The notes beneath the pieces were generated by a model that did not search any database, was not told where the DNA came from, and was given only the letters and a program-made list of their open reading frames with translations. Of a stretch of DNA of 64,000 nucleotides, positions 1 to 12,725 are shown piece after piece (position 1 is the stretch's first letter; the number at the start of each line of letters is the position of its first letter). The position numbers were made by a program, and so were the translations under genes. This stretch comes from Oxyruncus cristatus. Lineage: Eukaryota; Chordata; Aves; Passeriformes; Cotingidae. The stretch spans positions 174,047 through 238,046 of the forward strand of contig VXAY01000167.1 in NCBI GenBank assembly GCA_013399855.1. Reading direction: 5' to 3'.

Positions 1-3000
1 CAGGGTGACTTAAGGACAGCACACCAGCTTGTACTGTTTCATTATACTCTTAGATTTTGTTTTACCAATTAATCTTGCCACCCATCACTACCCTGGGGGT
101 TTCTTTTCAGAAGTGGTGAGTACCTACAGCTTTCCTGGGAGACAAATTGAAAGAGTTTGGCACCCTTGAGAAAGCAGCATTGTTAACTTATGTTCATTGA
201 TTTTGTTTTAGTGCTAAAATAGGATCTCACTGATGTTTTGATAAGCAGACTGATCTTTGTAACCAGCTGTAAGACTTCTTCGTTTCTTGTCCTCTTGAAG
301 CCTTTGAAAGAAGATAACAGTGTTTTCATACAGTAGTTGTTAATGAAATATCTAGAAAATGCATTGGTAGCCACATGAATGAAATGAATCACATGAAATG
401 TACCAATGTGGCATTAAAAAAGAAAAAAAAAGAAAAAAAGAAAAAAAATCAATTTGACTGTGATAAAACTTGTCATGGAGTTAATATTTACAAACCTGCT
501 CCAAACAAATTAGAATGAAAGGTGGAAGTAAAGATAATTTTTAAATACCCTAGGCACAAAAATCACATGGTAGAACAAAATTTCACTGATGTTCTTCAAT
601 GGATATGTAATACTGATTTATTGATAATGGGAAAAGGTAAATACTTGGACATGTACTTACAAAAGAAGTTTTGTTTGACCCAGTATTGAGATCCAAGAAT
701 CGTCTCCTGTAGTTTTCTAATTTAGATACTTTGTCACTTGCTTTTAGTCTGTCATTTACAAAAACTCATTCCAAGAGTGAAAATCCACCAAATTCCAACT
801 CTGACTTTAATAATGGCAAAACTGAAATAGTACTTTGCATATAGTACAGTCCCTTATACTGGATATTTCATCACCAGTACAAACCATGTACAGCGACGTG
901 CAAATGATGGAAAATCACTGTCATTTTATAGAAACAAGATTCATGCAGCTAACAAGGAGCTTTGAAGCACAGTCAGCAGTTGGCAGCAACAGATATCAGA
1001 AGTGTATAGCCTCTTCTTAGATATCTTTGCTATCATTTCTATGAGCATGAAATGACACACCAGCAGTGAAACAAATTGTGACCTTAATAATCTAAGTTTC
1101 ATTTTGCTGTATAAAGTAAAAGTTTATAACATGAACTTTTTATGTGAGTGACAATTAGGGAAACGAGTAAAATCTCACTGCTTTTCTTGATTAGAAAATT
1201 ATAATTTGAAATTTATTTTTAGAAAGCAAAGATAATGAGATAGTCAACCACAACATACAGCTTTTGGTTGGCACTGTTTATACACCAAGAAATAAAGTCT
1301 CCACCTATCTGTACTAGGTTTGGAGAAAATGTTTCAGATTCACTGTTCTCTTTTATAGCTTAGGTCTTGTAGTTTTGAGTTTACAAGAACTACACTTCTG
1401 ATTGAAATGTTTACATGGTATCTGAGTTATTTGTTGCTGTATAAAGGAGCCGTGGTACTTTCATGGCAAGAATATCAGCAGAAAAAGTAGTTCAAGTCTA
1501 TTGCTGTGGTATGAATACTCACTCTGCTAAGTTAGCTCCTTTTCAGCTCAAATTACTCTCGTATTAAATGTATTTTATTAGCAAAAGTTTGTCTGCTGGT
1601 TTTATTGTAACCCAGGGCAGTCTTGGGTTTTGTCAGTTTGTCATACGGTTGTGGATTACCGCTTTACAAAAAAAATCTGGTTTTGCTAGTAATGAAACTA
1701 TAGTCCTTTGCCAAGTAACTGAATAAGGAATACAGCCCACAGAAGAATACACGAACAAAACAGCTTCTGGAGTAGTTCTCTGCATTCAGACCGAAATGCT
1801 TTATACAGTGAACTTTTCTTCCTAGTTCCCAGTTTGCAGTGCCTCCCTTTTGGGGTTTTTATTTACATCTATTTGGTACAAATCATACTTATAGGTTCTA
1901 TCTGTTTTCTCTAAGAGCTTGAAGCACAAGGCCTTACTGGTTTTGTCTAGTATGTTTATAAACATATACATCATATTTTTTTTAAAATATGTACTGTGTA
2001 AGAAGCTTTTTAATATTTTATTAGCAAATGCTGTTTAAAATGGAAGAGAGAGGTAGTTTAATTAAAGCTTATTTTTTCTAGTTTTGCAACTTGGTTAGTA
2101 AACTTTGTCCAAAAACTTTTCGTTGAAGCAGAATTACTTTCTGTTAATGGTGGTAAAAAGCAAAAAGCTAAAATATTTAACAGAGTTTCAATTAAGCAAC
2201 AGTCATTGCTGTTTCTGATAATTGGTCAAAATGCCACCACACACCGATATTGCATTTTCGGTTTCTGTACAGTAATTATAAAAATCAAAGATTTTGTGAA
2301 GGCCAGCAGAGCTGAGAGAGTAAACTCAGTTACACAGATGCTCCAAGACCATTTTTTGTTAATTATCTAGCTTAGAATTAAGAAAATATTTCATGTAAGA
2401 GCTTTTTTCAGTGCAGTCTTGTGCAAGCCTACATTTTTCCTCCTGTGGTTCAAGTCAAGAAGAGGCTTGATTTGTGGTCAATTGTATTAACCACAGTTCC
2501 CTTGTTAACTTCAATTTACATAATATAATCTGCCTTTTTAAATTGCTCCTGACTCCTAAGGACTGGGATTTAAAACTTCATCTTGTATGGCAGCTAAGTC
2601 CTTCTCCTTGGATGTTTAATTAATGGGAGATGGATCTAATATGATCACTTTGTATATTGCAGAACAAAACAAAAAACCTTAATTACATGACTCGTGAAAT
2701 TCAAAGGCAGATTAAGTGTATTTATGGCATGAAGCTGAGTCAGAGGAGGTTTAGGTTAGATATGAGGAAAAGGTGCTTTACCCAGAGGGTGGTCAGGCAC
2801 TGGAACAGGCTCCCCAGGGAAGTGACCACAGCACAAAGCCTGACGGAGTTCAAGAAGCATTTGGACAATGCTCTCAGTCACGTGGTGAGACTCTTGGGGA
2901 TGGTCCTGTGCAGGGCCAGGAGCTGGAATTTGATGAACCTTGTGGGTCCCTTCCAACTCAGAGTATTCTATGATTCTGTTCTAGGTGTGATTTACATAAC

Positions 3001-5612
3001 GTGTAGAGGGGCCACTTTTCAAAATACAGCCTATGGCTTTTGCTGGGATAGGAGAGTAACACTAACCACACTGTTTCTATTGCAAAATCAAAAGCACTTG
3101 CTTCCCCTTTTTAAGCAAAAGAAAATGTTCAGAATAGTGGGGAACCTACACTGTGTCAATTAGTTATTTCTATATTTAAAGTAAATCCTGAAACATAGCC
3201 ATGTAGGCTGACAGAAAAAGTAAATGAACCTCATTGTAGCAAGACTTTCCTCCACAAGCCTTTTATGTAACTGTAATCACTGAAACACATTTCCACATAA
3301 GCCTGTCAGGGATAGTCCTCTGGTTTTAGGCTTGGAGAAGACCGAGTTTGTGATACAGTAATTCAAAAACTACCATGAGCCAACAGACAAAATGAAATGC
3401 CTCAGTTTGAAATGACATCTAGACCACCACGTCTAGTCTTAGGGCGGACTGGTATGAATGCCCTGCTGTCCCCTGGGTGACATTCCCACCTAGTGCAGTC
3501 TGAGCCACTTGGGAACGAGCATGCCAGGAGACAGCTAGCCTGCTGTGTGGGTGGTGTGGGAGGAGCCACTGATCCTCTTTATGAAAGCAATGATGTAAGC
3601 AGAAGCTTAAAATAATCTACTCTTCTAAAGGGCATCATTTCATCTCCACACTCCCAAATAAATAAGTGAAATTAAAGCATTCCTACATGATCCCCCTTCA
3701 CCATCGCAACAAGGAAGTTTAAGTGTTGCTTTTCCTGCTGGCCTGTTAAATTTTTCTAGTGGTTCTACAAGGCTTATTTGCCATCACCAGTAGAAGCCTC
3801 ACCTCAGTGTGCTTGTCCGTTGTGATAAGACACTTGCAGACCCTTATTTTTGGTTCATTTGTGCCAAATACTGGTCTTCTCTATGTTGACTTACTTTATT
3901 TCTGCCACCTCCACACTTTCCCTAAATATTCCTTAAATAATCCATTCAAGCTCTTGAGCAGATAATCGAAAGGGAAAGTGGGTATCAAAAGTGGTAGTGT
4001 GGCAGAGATCAATTTTATGCTCTCAGTTGGTATTTTGGGAAAAATTGTTAGCTGTGTAGGCATACACCCACAATACCCAGCTCTGTTAACTTGTGCACGG
4101 TAACGTTATTTGTCCGTTTGAGGGCTACAGAGTACTGCCAGACTAGAGACTTGTAGGTGTAATTGCCGAATTTATCAGTTAAAATGTTGCGAACACCAAA
4201 GTTGGTGCCTGTTGGACTGTGCTCTGTCTCTTGCTGTGTTCAGTCCACCCACCATCTCTCTGACTACAGCAAACATCGGTGCATTATATAAGCTCATAGC
4301 ATGAGGCATGTTTAAGGACATAAGTTATGAAGTCACTTGTTTTCAGTTTTTCTACAGCTCTTGGAATAGCAATGCAAACAGGTTTTTATGGGTGCTCTTC
4401 CGACTTAATTCTGTTTCAAGTAGAGTTAAGCAGTCAGTTGTCTGCAACGGTGTTACTTGGAAAGCTGGGGTTTCTTGAAAGTTGGGGTATTTGTGCAAAT
4501 TACAGGTGTTTGGGGTCATCTCCTTATAGAGGAGTTGCAAACTCAGTTGTAAATGTGATTTTTCATCCGTAGCACAAATGAATATGTATTACTTTTCAAT
4601 TTAACAAATGTTATTGCTGATCTACAGAATGAGTTTTAAAAAGCCCTACTAAGATCTAGCAAGAAATCATTAAGCCTTTTTTTAAGGTAAAGATGCTCAT
4701 AAGATAAAAAAAAGGGCATGTCTAAACATGCTTCTTATTTTAATTTCTGTTTATTTCTAACCCACTGGGAACTACTTGCTTAGGAAAGCATTTGTCTCCT
4801 GATACTTCACCTTCTTTCATTTCTCTAATAACTAGGAAGTTACTAACTGCTCATTCATCCAAGTATGGCTTAGCATATGCTCTTGCAACTAGTCCAAATG
4901 CTATAGCAAATGAAAGAGAAGTTATGGTTTATTAACTTGTTGACGGTATTGCTGTTTGTGCAAGCTGTTTGGATGACCAGCCTTCCCCAGCAGGGAAGGA
5001 TTTTTGAACTGCTGCTGCATCCAGAGAGCTTATTACAATGTGGAGCTGGAATCTATCCAGAGCATTGAAGCTTTCGTTTTCCCTGATGTTCTCTCTTTGG
5101 TTTTGTAGCCCCACTGTAGCTGCTTGTCCGCCCTGGGGAACCAATTGCAGTGCTGGAAAATTAATCTCGCAATAAGTATTTGATGGTCTCTGCAGGATTA
5201 TATCTTTAGAGAGGCAGCAGCAGTGTGTCATTGACTTCTTATTGCCCTCTGATGATAGTGCTTTTGACACAAATCTGCCTCATCACTGCCCCAACCTGTG
5301 TGAGCTTACAAGGGAACTGTTGCAGTGAACACAAAGTATGATCCAAATAGCAAATGTTGTGTGTATTTAACTTTGGTAACACTTAAGGGCAAGCAGTGTC
5401 AGTCAACAGTGGAATGATACTGCAGCTGTCCTGCGTGCTAAGGAATTGATGTTTTCAAGAAGGAGGTTTCACAAGTGATGCAAGGTTTAAGAAAAGTAGA
5501 GTGGAAAACATTTATTAACTGTTTAGCTCATTTCTTCCCTAAGTCATTGTTAAATAGAGCTCATGCTTCGATTTCTCACATCTCTTGTGCCACTCGCTGA
5601 CTTTCCTGATAG
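1..5612 (+). other. CNST intron (incomplete), no supported exon
   Basis: AT-rich sequence with an A/AAAG-rich run near 418-446 and a CR1 fragment at 2731-2982. Several 60-110 codon open frames occur on both strands, but none has a family signature plus flanking splice sites. The stretch around 5035-5095 reads YYNVELESIQSIEAFVFPDV on the plus strand but runs into stops and lacks good splice sites, so I leave it unannotated. Confidence 0.6.
2731..2982 (+). mobile_element. CR1 LINE 3' fragment (sense)
   Basis: This is a 5'-truncated avian CR1 3' end. It shows the typical run 'ggtttaggttagatatgagg', then 'ggaacaggctccccaggga', then 'gtcccttccaactcagag', and ends in the diagnostic CR1 tail ttctatgattct. 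A 168-codon open frame through it is only a chance reading of CR1. It lies inside the CNST intron, in the gene's orientation. Confidence 0.9.
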
Positions 5613-5748
5613 ATTGCTCCAGCGGAAGGATTGGTGTCTATACTAAAGAAGAGAGATGACAGGGACGGCAAAACAATTTCTCAAATCCAGCAAAGACAAA
5701 CAAAGAGAAGAGTGCGATTCCAGGAAATGGAAGACACATTGGATCAAG
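5613..5748 (+). CDS. CNST: CNST penultimate coding exon (PP1-docking motifs)
   Basis: This 136-bp exon has acceptor ...ctgatag before 5613 and donor gtaatt after 5748. It starts in phase 0 with IAPAEGLVSILKKR and ends DTLDQ plus one base (phase 1). It carries SILK and RVRF, two short motifs that dock PP1 when a SILK precedes an RVxF by tens of residues. The reading frame stays open into the intron, so the donor was chosen because it joins cleanly to the next exon as Asp. Confidence 0.92.
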
Positions 5749-7608
5749 GTAATTTAAAGCTCTTAATTCATGGATTGCACTGTTGGGGTGCAAATGGTGT
5801 CGATCTTTCTGTTCACAAGAGCAAAGCAGGCATTCATGGAACATACTGTCTCGGGTTTTTTAAACTTAATTAATAAGTGAGGGTGACTGATCAAAGATTA
5901 TTAATCTGCATCAGGTTTGGGTAACAAGACTTCAGGATACAATAAGCACGCTTCCATTTTAAAGCTTGTCTGAGAATGAAGTCCCAGGTTTTTTCCTCTG
6001 ACTGACTGATTTGCAAGTGACAGCTAATGGGAGTTCTTTCATTAATATTTATTGCTTAGAGGTTAGAGATGTAGGCTTTCTCTGTAAATTCATTTACTGT
6101 GTGGGTAAAGAGGGATGCAGAAGAAACAAGTCTGTTGCCCTTTTTCTGCCGGTAGCTTTCCAACCCTTTCTAGTAGACCAGGATTTTAATCTTGCTTTAT
6201 AATTTAATATCCATACAAATTTGCTAGTTGTCATTAAATTTGGCATTACACCCACCTTTTTCATGGGCTGAATAGCGTCATGAGAAATACAGTATGTTAT
6301 TTTGTTCTACTTTTCTTGGAGTTGAAGTTATCTATTATTCAAACTGAAGAGATACTAAGAAAAATACTTTTGGTTGCTAATAATAGTACTTTCTATATCT
6401 ATTGTGCATTCCAACCGCTAAATGGTATTAATTAGTGCTTAAAAGTACATTAAGCATGTCTTAAACATTCACAACCTAAAAGAGAGCATAATCCCATCTT
6501 TTTCTTTAAATTATTATAAAAGTATGTTTTAAATAAAATTTCAATTAGATTTTCTTCTGTGATTTTTTCCCCATGGATTTAGTGACACAAAAGGAAAGTT
6601 GTTTTATACTACTATTGCTTTTATTTCAAATCTGATTTCAAACACACGCATAAAAGCGCATGAATCTTTCTTCTTTTTTTCTTCTTTTACACTGTTTCTT
6701 CTCCCTGATGTAGAGTCAAGGGAGCTCAGAAATTTTCTTAGAGCCACGACAATCTGAGAGAAGATGCAGATGTTGTTTTTACGTGCAGACTACCAAAGTA
6801 ATCTGACTCCAAAGTAAACTTATAAGTGAGGTTTTGAGGATGTAGCAGCACCTCTGCAACCTCTGTATTGCTCTTACTCTGTAATAAACAATCATGGAAA
6901 GAGGTAGCAGAGAATAACTGAAATGTAAAATAACCCTTCACATTACTGTGAAGGTTTTGTCTCTATCCTTACAGCCAAAATGTGAGAGGAAACATAAGCA
7001 GTTCATGGTAGCACAGTCAGTGGCATTACAAATGAAGCAAGATTGTTTCCACTCAGTTTCAAAGCTTTCCTTTCATTTCAACTATTTCCATGAAGGAAGG
7101 CCTTGGCTGTGTGGCATTCTCATAGGTGAGTGCATTTTGTTTCAGTATGGAATGACTCCACAAGTGATATGAGCAAGGACAGGTACACAGACTGCAGAAA
7201 CGAAGCTATATAATTAGGTTTCTGAAAAGGCTGAGCAACATACAATTACTGCTGTGTATTATGGTCACTTTGACACGTGAGCATTATTAAGTGCGTTTAC
7301 CTCCTGACCCATTCGCGGTAAAAACTTTTCTCAGGTTTTCTTGCATGTGTTTGTATTGCTTTGTATATCATCGTTTTTCACCTTTTCTGCTCTTATTTAC
7401 AGATGAAGTATCTGGTGGCTCCTGTATTTTGCTGATCCTGCTGTGCATAGCAACTGTTTTCCTTAGCATTGGAGGAACTGCACTGTACTGTACCTTTGGT
7501 GACATGGCATCCCCTGTGTGTACTGATTTTGCTGCCAACATGGATTTCTATTATACACAGATACTGCAGCGTGTGGAAGAACTTAAACACTGGATAGCCT
7601 TCTCATAG
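5613..7608 (+). CDS. CNST: CNST (consortin), last two coding exons; 5' part outside window
   Basis: Consortin is an integral membrane protein of the trans-Golgi network that binds connexins and helps carry them to the plasma membrane; it is also listed as a protein phosphatase 1 regulatory subunit (PPP1R64). Two exons (5613-5748 and 7403-7608) join in phase to give 113 in-frame codons plus the stop. In order they contain a SILK-type motif (VSILKKR), an RVxF-type motif (KRRVRFQE), a hydrophobic segment (SCILLILLCIATVFLSIGG) and a short tail ending HWIAFS. This is the consortin C-terminus: a cytosolic PP1-docking region followed by a single membrane anchor near the end. The rest of the protein lies upstream, and I could not place earlier exons in 1-5612. 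Recognition is from recalled human sequence and conserved neighbours, with high certainty. Confidence 0.93.
5749..7402 (+). other. CNST last intron
   Basis: GT (5749) to AG (7402) intron, AT-rich, with no repeat family or coding exon recognised. Confidence 0.85.
7403..7608 (+). CDS. CNST: CNST last coding exon (transmembrane anchor and C-terminus)
   Basis: The acceptor is ttatttacag. The first two bases complete Asp (G|AT), giving DEVSGGSC, a membrane segment of about 23 residues, then YCTFGDMASPVCTDF and ...VEELKHWIAFS followed by TAG at 7606-7608. Cysteines after the membrane segment (YCTFG, PVCTDF) would be on the lumenal or extracellular side if the topology matches human consortin. Confidence 0.95.
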
Positions 7609-9325
7609 TTGAAATGAGCAGGGGCAGCACTTCAAGAGCTCACCAATGGTTACTGGAGAGGGTAGAAAAAAATTGTGATTTCAAGTTCTCTAACACTTGC
7701 CACCTGCAGGTGATGTGTATTTGTTTATATACTTTCACTTTTACTTAGAAATCAAGAAAATTTTAGTTTAGCAATCAGGTGGCAAAATGTTCACATCTGT
7801 TGACAACTGTAGCAGTGTGGTATGGGAGCATAAAAAGTTGTAAGCTTCACCCTTTTGAGAGTAGGCAAGTCACTTTTCATCAGCTTGAGCAAGTGAAGAA
7901 GAAAGAAGAAAATTAACTATCTTCTATATTCTCTCCCATTGCCACACATTGTGTAAGCAATCTCTGGAAGCTTAGCAAAAGGACAGCTTTAATTTACAGC
8001 TGTTTGTGCAAAGGTGTTGCCTCCAGCTATCATGCAATAAGTCTGTGTTTTATGGAAACATTATTTTTCTTCTAAGTCTTACTGGTTTTCTCCATTTTAT
8101 TTTTCCTGGTGAGCCATGTAATTATTTGGGTGGAGTGAGAAGAGTGCAGCAGCATTCATGGAGCCCTCATTTTGTGATTACCAGGCTGACCCTCTATCTG
8201 TAGCTTACAGCAAATATCATGAGTGGGATAAATCTGCTGGCAGATTTCACTGAATTTCCTGGACCGTTACTCTCAGTATTGTATGGGTTGATTTAGAAAT
8301 GGAAGGTTAAAAAAGAAATCATTAGTCTCACTAAACACAGAAACAAAAGTAGGATGTTTAGTAAATTATTCATATTAAATAGTCAAGTGTCTTTGGCCAA
8401 TTTTAAAGCACCTGGTAGAAGGTGTGGGGCTAACTGGCTTTTCTGTCCAGCTACATCACTGGGTAATCACTTTGTGCCTCAGTTTCTCCTCCATAAATGG
8501 GGAATAATGATCCTTGCCTTTGTCTATGAATATTTATTGCAATTAGGGCTCATGTCTGATTCATCCCAAATGAGTGCTCAGAATCACAGAACTGTGTGGC
8601 TGCAGCCTCTCTCCATGAGTGAATGTTTTGTAAAGTGGGATTGATCCAACAGAAGAGATTGAGAGGCTCACTGCAGATCTGCAGTATGTTAGTAGTCCAG
8701 GGCACTTGTTCCAGCAGATAAAGCACATTTGCATCTATTTGCCCTGCAGTTCTGAGACCTGTATTGTAAAATCTGATCTTTTTCTATCAGCTATACAAAC
8801 AAATTTAGATAAATACAAAGAGTCATTTTAAATGGGTATTTCTATCACTTGGTGCTCAGCCCTCCCTGTGTGTTGGTATGTGAGACAAACACTGACGGGA
8901 CAGTGAAGATGAGAATTAGATACACAGGCCTTTGGCTCACACTCTGGTCAAAGTGTGGCAACTCTTCTTGCACAGAGCATAATGGTCTAGCCCTGCTGAA
9001 GGTGTCAGTGTGAAACGATTCCTTTACACCTCAGGAAACAACATTTTTGAGGGGTCTGCTTCACTCCACTCCATGATTTCATGCTTACTAACATTGTATG
9101 ATGCAGTGTGTTCAGGTTTAGGATATTGTTTTGTAAAATGCTATGAAGTGAAATCTTCAAGATACTACTCAGAATTTTAACGTTAAACGATCATGCTTTT
9201 TGGCATCTGCAAGTAAATTGTCCCTCTAGTGAGCTTGATTGTTCCTAATGCACTGTTACACTTCACGGGTTTTTAAAGTGAAATTTAAAATCATGTTTTT
9301 TCTAGAATAAACTGCATGTATGATT
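7609..9325 (+). other. Probable CNST 3'UTR and downstream flank
   Basis: Sequence directly after the CNST stop codon, with no gene seen. The first strong AATAAA on the plus strand that I noted is at 9306-9311, which would give a 3'UTR of about 1.7 kb. The end is an inference; a nearer non-canonical signal is possible. Confidence 0.4.
9306..9311 (+). terminator. Candidate CNST polyadenylation signal AATAAA
   Basis: AATAAA hexamer in 'tctagaataaactgc', followed within about 30 bases by T/G-rich sequence (tttctctttgttttc). This suits a cleavage site near 9325-9330. Confidence 0.4.
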
Positions 9326-12312
9326 TCTCTTTGTTTTCACTGTGAAGGCTTAGTTCATTTATACCCTAGGGAGCCTCGCGTGCAGCTTTATATTAAGCTA
9401 GCAAACTTAAAATGCCCAAAGTAATGAAAACTTTTGCTTTCAGAATGAAACTTGAGAACAGCAGTTTGATTTTTTTTGTTTGTTTGTTTGTTTGTTTGTT
9501 ATCCTCAGAGTATTATAATGCTGGGCTAATCTAAAGAAAAAAGGGAAAGACACTTTTGTATTTTAAAGTGTTACTGGCTGGTTCAGTTTATTATTTGAAT
9601 TCTGGATTTGTTTGTTTATTTATTTAGTTCATCTTTTAAAGATAATCTTAATTTTCGTTTTTGGTAATTTACTCACAGAGTAATTAAAAAGCATGCATTC
9701 AGTTAAAATATGTATTTATAGTGACTATGTAATTAGAATATATTTTGGGTTTCTGCAACTTTGCATTGACTGTTTCAGGATATTAAGTTTATTCCTAAGG
9801 AGACGTTGATTTCAGGTTAAAAAAATCTTTTAAACTTTTTGTGCATTTCATCACCAAAAAGATCAAAAGGTATATATAGATCTATTTATTCAAAAATGTA
9901 TCAGACTTGGAGGCCAAGGATCCTCTACTTCTAAGTTCATTTAATTAAAACTACTTTAAAATAATTATTTTATTTAAAACTCTAAAGCTATTTAAAGTCA
10001 AAGCAATTTTTAATAAGCATTTCAGTTTCAAATCAGTGGTCCAAATCCTGGTATGTTCACTTTGTGCTACATTCCTAGCACAGCCTCACTAATATCAGTA
10101 GAACTGCCTCCAAGAAGATCATGAAGAGGTTGAGCACCACTTTACCAACATGTGCCCCTTGAAAAATGAGTGACCAGGCGTTCTGTGTAACTCAGCTACC
10201 TTATACTTGTAACTTGGAGAATCTCTCCAACTTTCCCAACCTATGCCAAGGTACCACACCTGCAAAGTCTCTAAGGATTTGGGGGAACAGAAATGGCACA
10301 CCCACAAAGGCTGTCCAGCTCCTGATATGAGCTGCTCACTCCTCAGTTGCAACCAAGTATTTGAGTCTGGACCCAGTTTCTGTTGGCATTCCTTTATAAA
10401 AAGCTGATGATATAAACTGTTGGTTTGTGTGACAATTCTGTTGGAGCAAATAGTTTGCATGGTCTGTAGTGCATTATTAAACTTGTAGTTACCAACACAA
10501 CAAAATTTGCTTTGCAATGGAACTCTAAAGAGTGTGTGGGTAGGCCTGGTATTGGCCTTCCTATATACTCTGTTCTTTGGACTACTGGTGTCATTGCTTC
10601 CACCTGGGTGACTCTGAGGGGTTAGGATCTTACAGTCAGGTAAATCCAAGCAAAAAAAAATAGAGGATTTGAACAGTTATTCCTCTTGTCTGAGTATTTT
10701 GAGGTAAAATAATAGCAAGCGACAGCTGAGATTGTTTAAGGAGGAAGAAAACAGAGGAAAAAGACTTCTCCCTCATGCATACTTGGTGCATTTAAAAGCC
10801 TTTTGTGTACAAATTCTTATTTGTTGTTTCCTTCCCTGCCACTGTCTTTATGCTGCTCTGCTTGGCAGTAGGAGAAACATACTATGCTGGCATAAATCCA
10901 TTTGTATTTGGTAGGAAAATTCAGGGAACGGTTCCGTACTTGACAGTAGTTAAAAGTAATTTCTTAAAATATGACTGGATTTTAGGCTGCTAGTGTACCT
11001 TCAGAGAAGTTATGGCCACTTAATCACCTGCAGCACTCTACTAGAAACCCCCACCTTCCTGTTTATTCTTTGACCATAATTATTTTGAAGAGATTCTTGT
11101 GATAAAGAAAAACAAATAAGAGTTTTGATGTAGATTCAGCACATGCTGCCAAAAAAGAGCTTTTTGACAGCATAAGTAACACACCCCAAATAGCCTAGAC
11201 TACACCAAGAAAAGCACTGTGATGTATCATAGCCACACTATACTACAGGCTTGTTTTCAAGACAGTGTAAAAAAGCAGAGATTCCACAGCCCAGACATGC
11301 CAGCAGAAGTCTGTGATCTAGACACAGCCTGTGTTTTAAATTTTTTCCATTATCTTTGCTTTCATACTTGGAAAATGCATAGCCCTGGTGACAAGCAGTA
11401 GGAAGTAGTGTAACAAAAAGGGAAACTTTTGCTTAGGATTTTTGGTAGTAAAGGGCAAGTTTGAACTATCAAATAAGCAGAGTACATTGGAAGTCCAGAT
11501 TCTTGTGTGACTGGGTACTGTTCCACTTAATAACTTAAAGGGATGTTACCCTCCTAAGGGAACGTTTGCCTGCTTTGTACTGTAATGTAAAACCAAGACC
11601 ATCTGAAAAGAATCAAAACTATTTGTAACAAATTTAACTTAAGCTTCCTTTAGCAAAAGGAGTAAGTAATTGTCTTTGAAATCGTCACCCAAGCTTGTAA
11701 TTTAAATACTGTAGCAAAAAAAATAAAAACTGTCCCAAAGAAAATACATGAACCGTTTTGGGTACTGTGATTACTAAATGTCTAGAAAGACTGGGAAGAT
11801 TTTCCGTGAAATTGAAGTAAATGAGCAGTACCTCCAGCAAGAAATTAGTGGTCAAGCCCAAACCAGAATGGAAAATAAGGATAAAACATGTAAGGTTTGG
11901 TCTGGTTTTTTTGGTGTAGTTTTCCTGGGTTGGTTGATTTGTCTTTGTTTCAATGGTTAAATGAAAACCTAGCTTCCTCACAGAGCCTTGTTCCGCTAGA
12001 CAGGTGGCTTTCAAGTACTAAAATGTTGCCTTACTGCATCATCATGAAAACAAATGGACAGGTGGTGAGTTTCAGAATTCCTGGTAGTTGGGGGGGGGGT
12101 GACCTGGATAGTGTTCACAGGACATTCTGCCCTCTGAGCTCAATTAAATAAATAAAAACCAAATGGTTGCAACGCAATCCAACCCAGAAGCCTATGATTT
12201 AAACAAGAGCATGCCAATGATACATTCTGCAACACTTCTCCACCTACTTTTATTCCTTCTGTCTCCCTCCCCTTTTACCTTTTCCAGTATGAAATAGCGT
12301 GTGTTTTATCAT
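9326..12312. other. Intergenic, no gene seen
   Basis: AT-rich sequence between CNST and the next CR1 copy. The 176-codon open frame on the minus strand at about 10119-10649 has no recognisable domain and overlaps others, so it is not called. A run of ten G occurs near 12089. Confidence 0.55.
9475..9500. repeat. (TTTG)n microsatellite
   Basis: About six TTTG units after a short T run. Confidence 0.9.
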
Positions 12313-12725
12313 TCACAGGACCATAAGGTCATTGAGTTAGGACGGGACCTCAGGAAGTCTCTAGTCCAACCTTCTGCTCGAAGAGGGGTCAGCTGAGATC
12401 AGGCCAAATTGCTCAGCGCTTTATCCAGTCAGGTCTTGAACCCTTCCAAGGATGGAGACTGTACAACCTCCCTGGGCATATTCTTCTGCTTGGCTGTCCT
12501 CAGGGTGAAAAAGTTCTTCTTTATACCCTGTCTAATCTCTCTCAGTTTGTTGTCTCTCATACTCCTGATATGCACTGCTGTGGGAGAGCTTCTTAGTAAT
12601 ATCTTCATAAGAGCAATCCCTTCTGCAGGCTATACACTATGTTTTCTAACACTCTCCCTCTAATCCTTCTCACTTTCTTGTCCACAGTATCTTCTTTCCT
12701 GACAGGGATACAGTGTTCTCCTATT
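12313..12725 (-). mobile_element. CR1 LINE 3' fragment (antisense)
   Basis: Reverse-oriented CR1 of an older subfamily. Diagnostic segments on the plus strand include 'ctagtccaaccttctgctc', 'gatcaggccaaattgctcag', 'aggatggagactgtacaacc' and 'tccctgggcatattcttctg'. The 3' tail is at the left edge (ttcacaggaccataaggtca). The right edge is uncertain by some tens of bases. Confidence 0.8.

Noticed and set aside
2657..3163. 168-codon plus-strand open frame
   Set aside because: It runs through the CR1 3' end and its flank; the reading is a by-product of the repeat.
5035..5160. Possible extra CNST exon (YYNVELESIQSIEAFVFPDV, or a following HCSCLSALGNQLQCW reading)
   Set aside because: Stops close by, no matching pair of splice sites in a shared phase, and no match to consortin that I can recall.
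12089..12099. Run of ten G (and another near 39733) as a possible quadruplex or regulatory site
   Set aside because: A single homopolymer run without further G-tracts; more likely simple sequence or a sequencing weak point.
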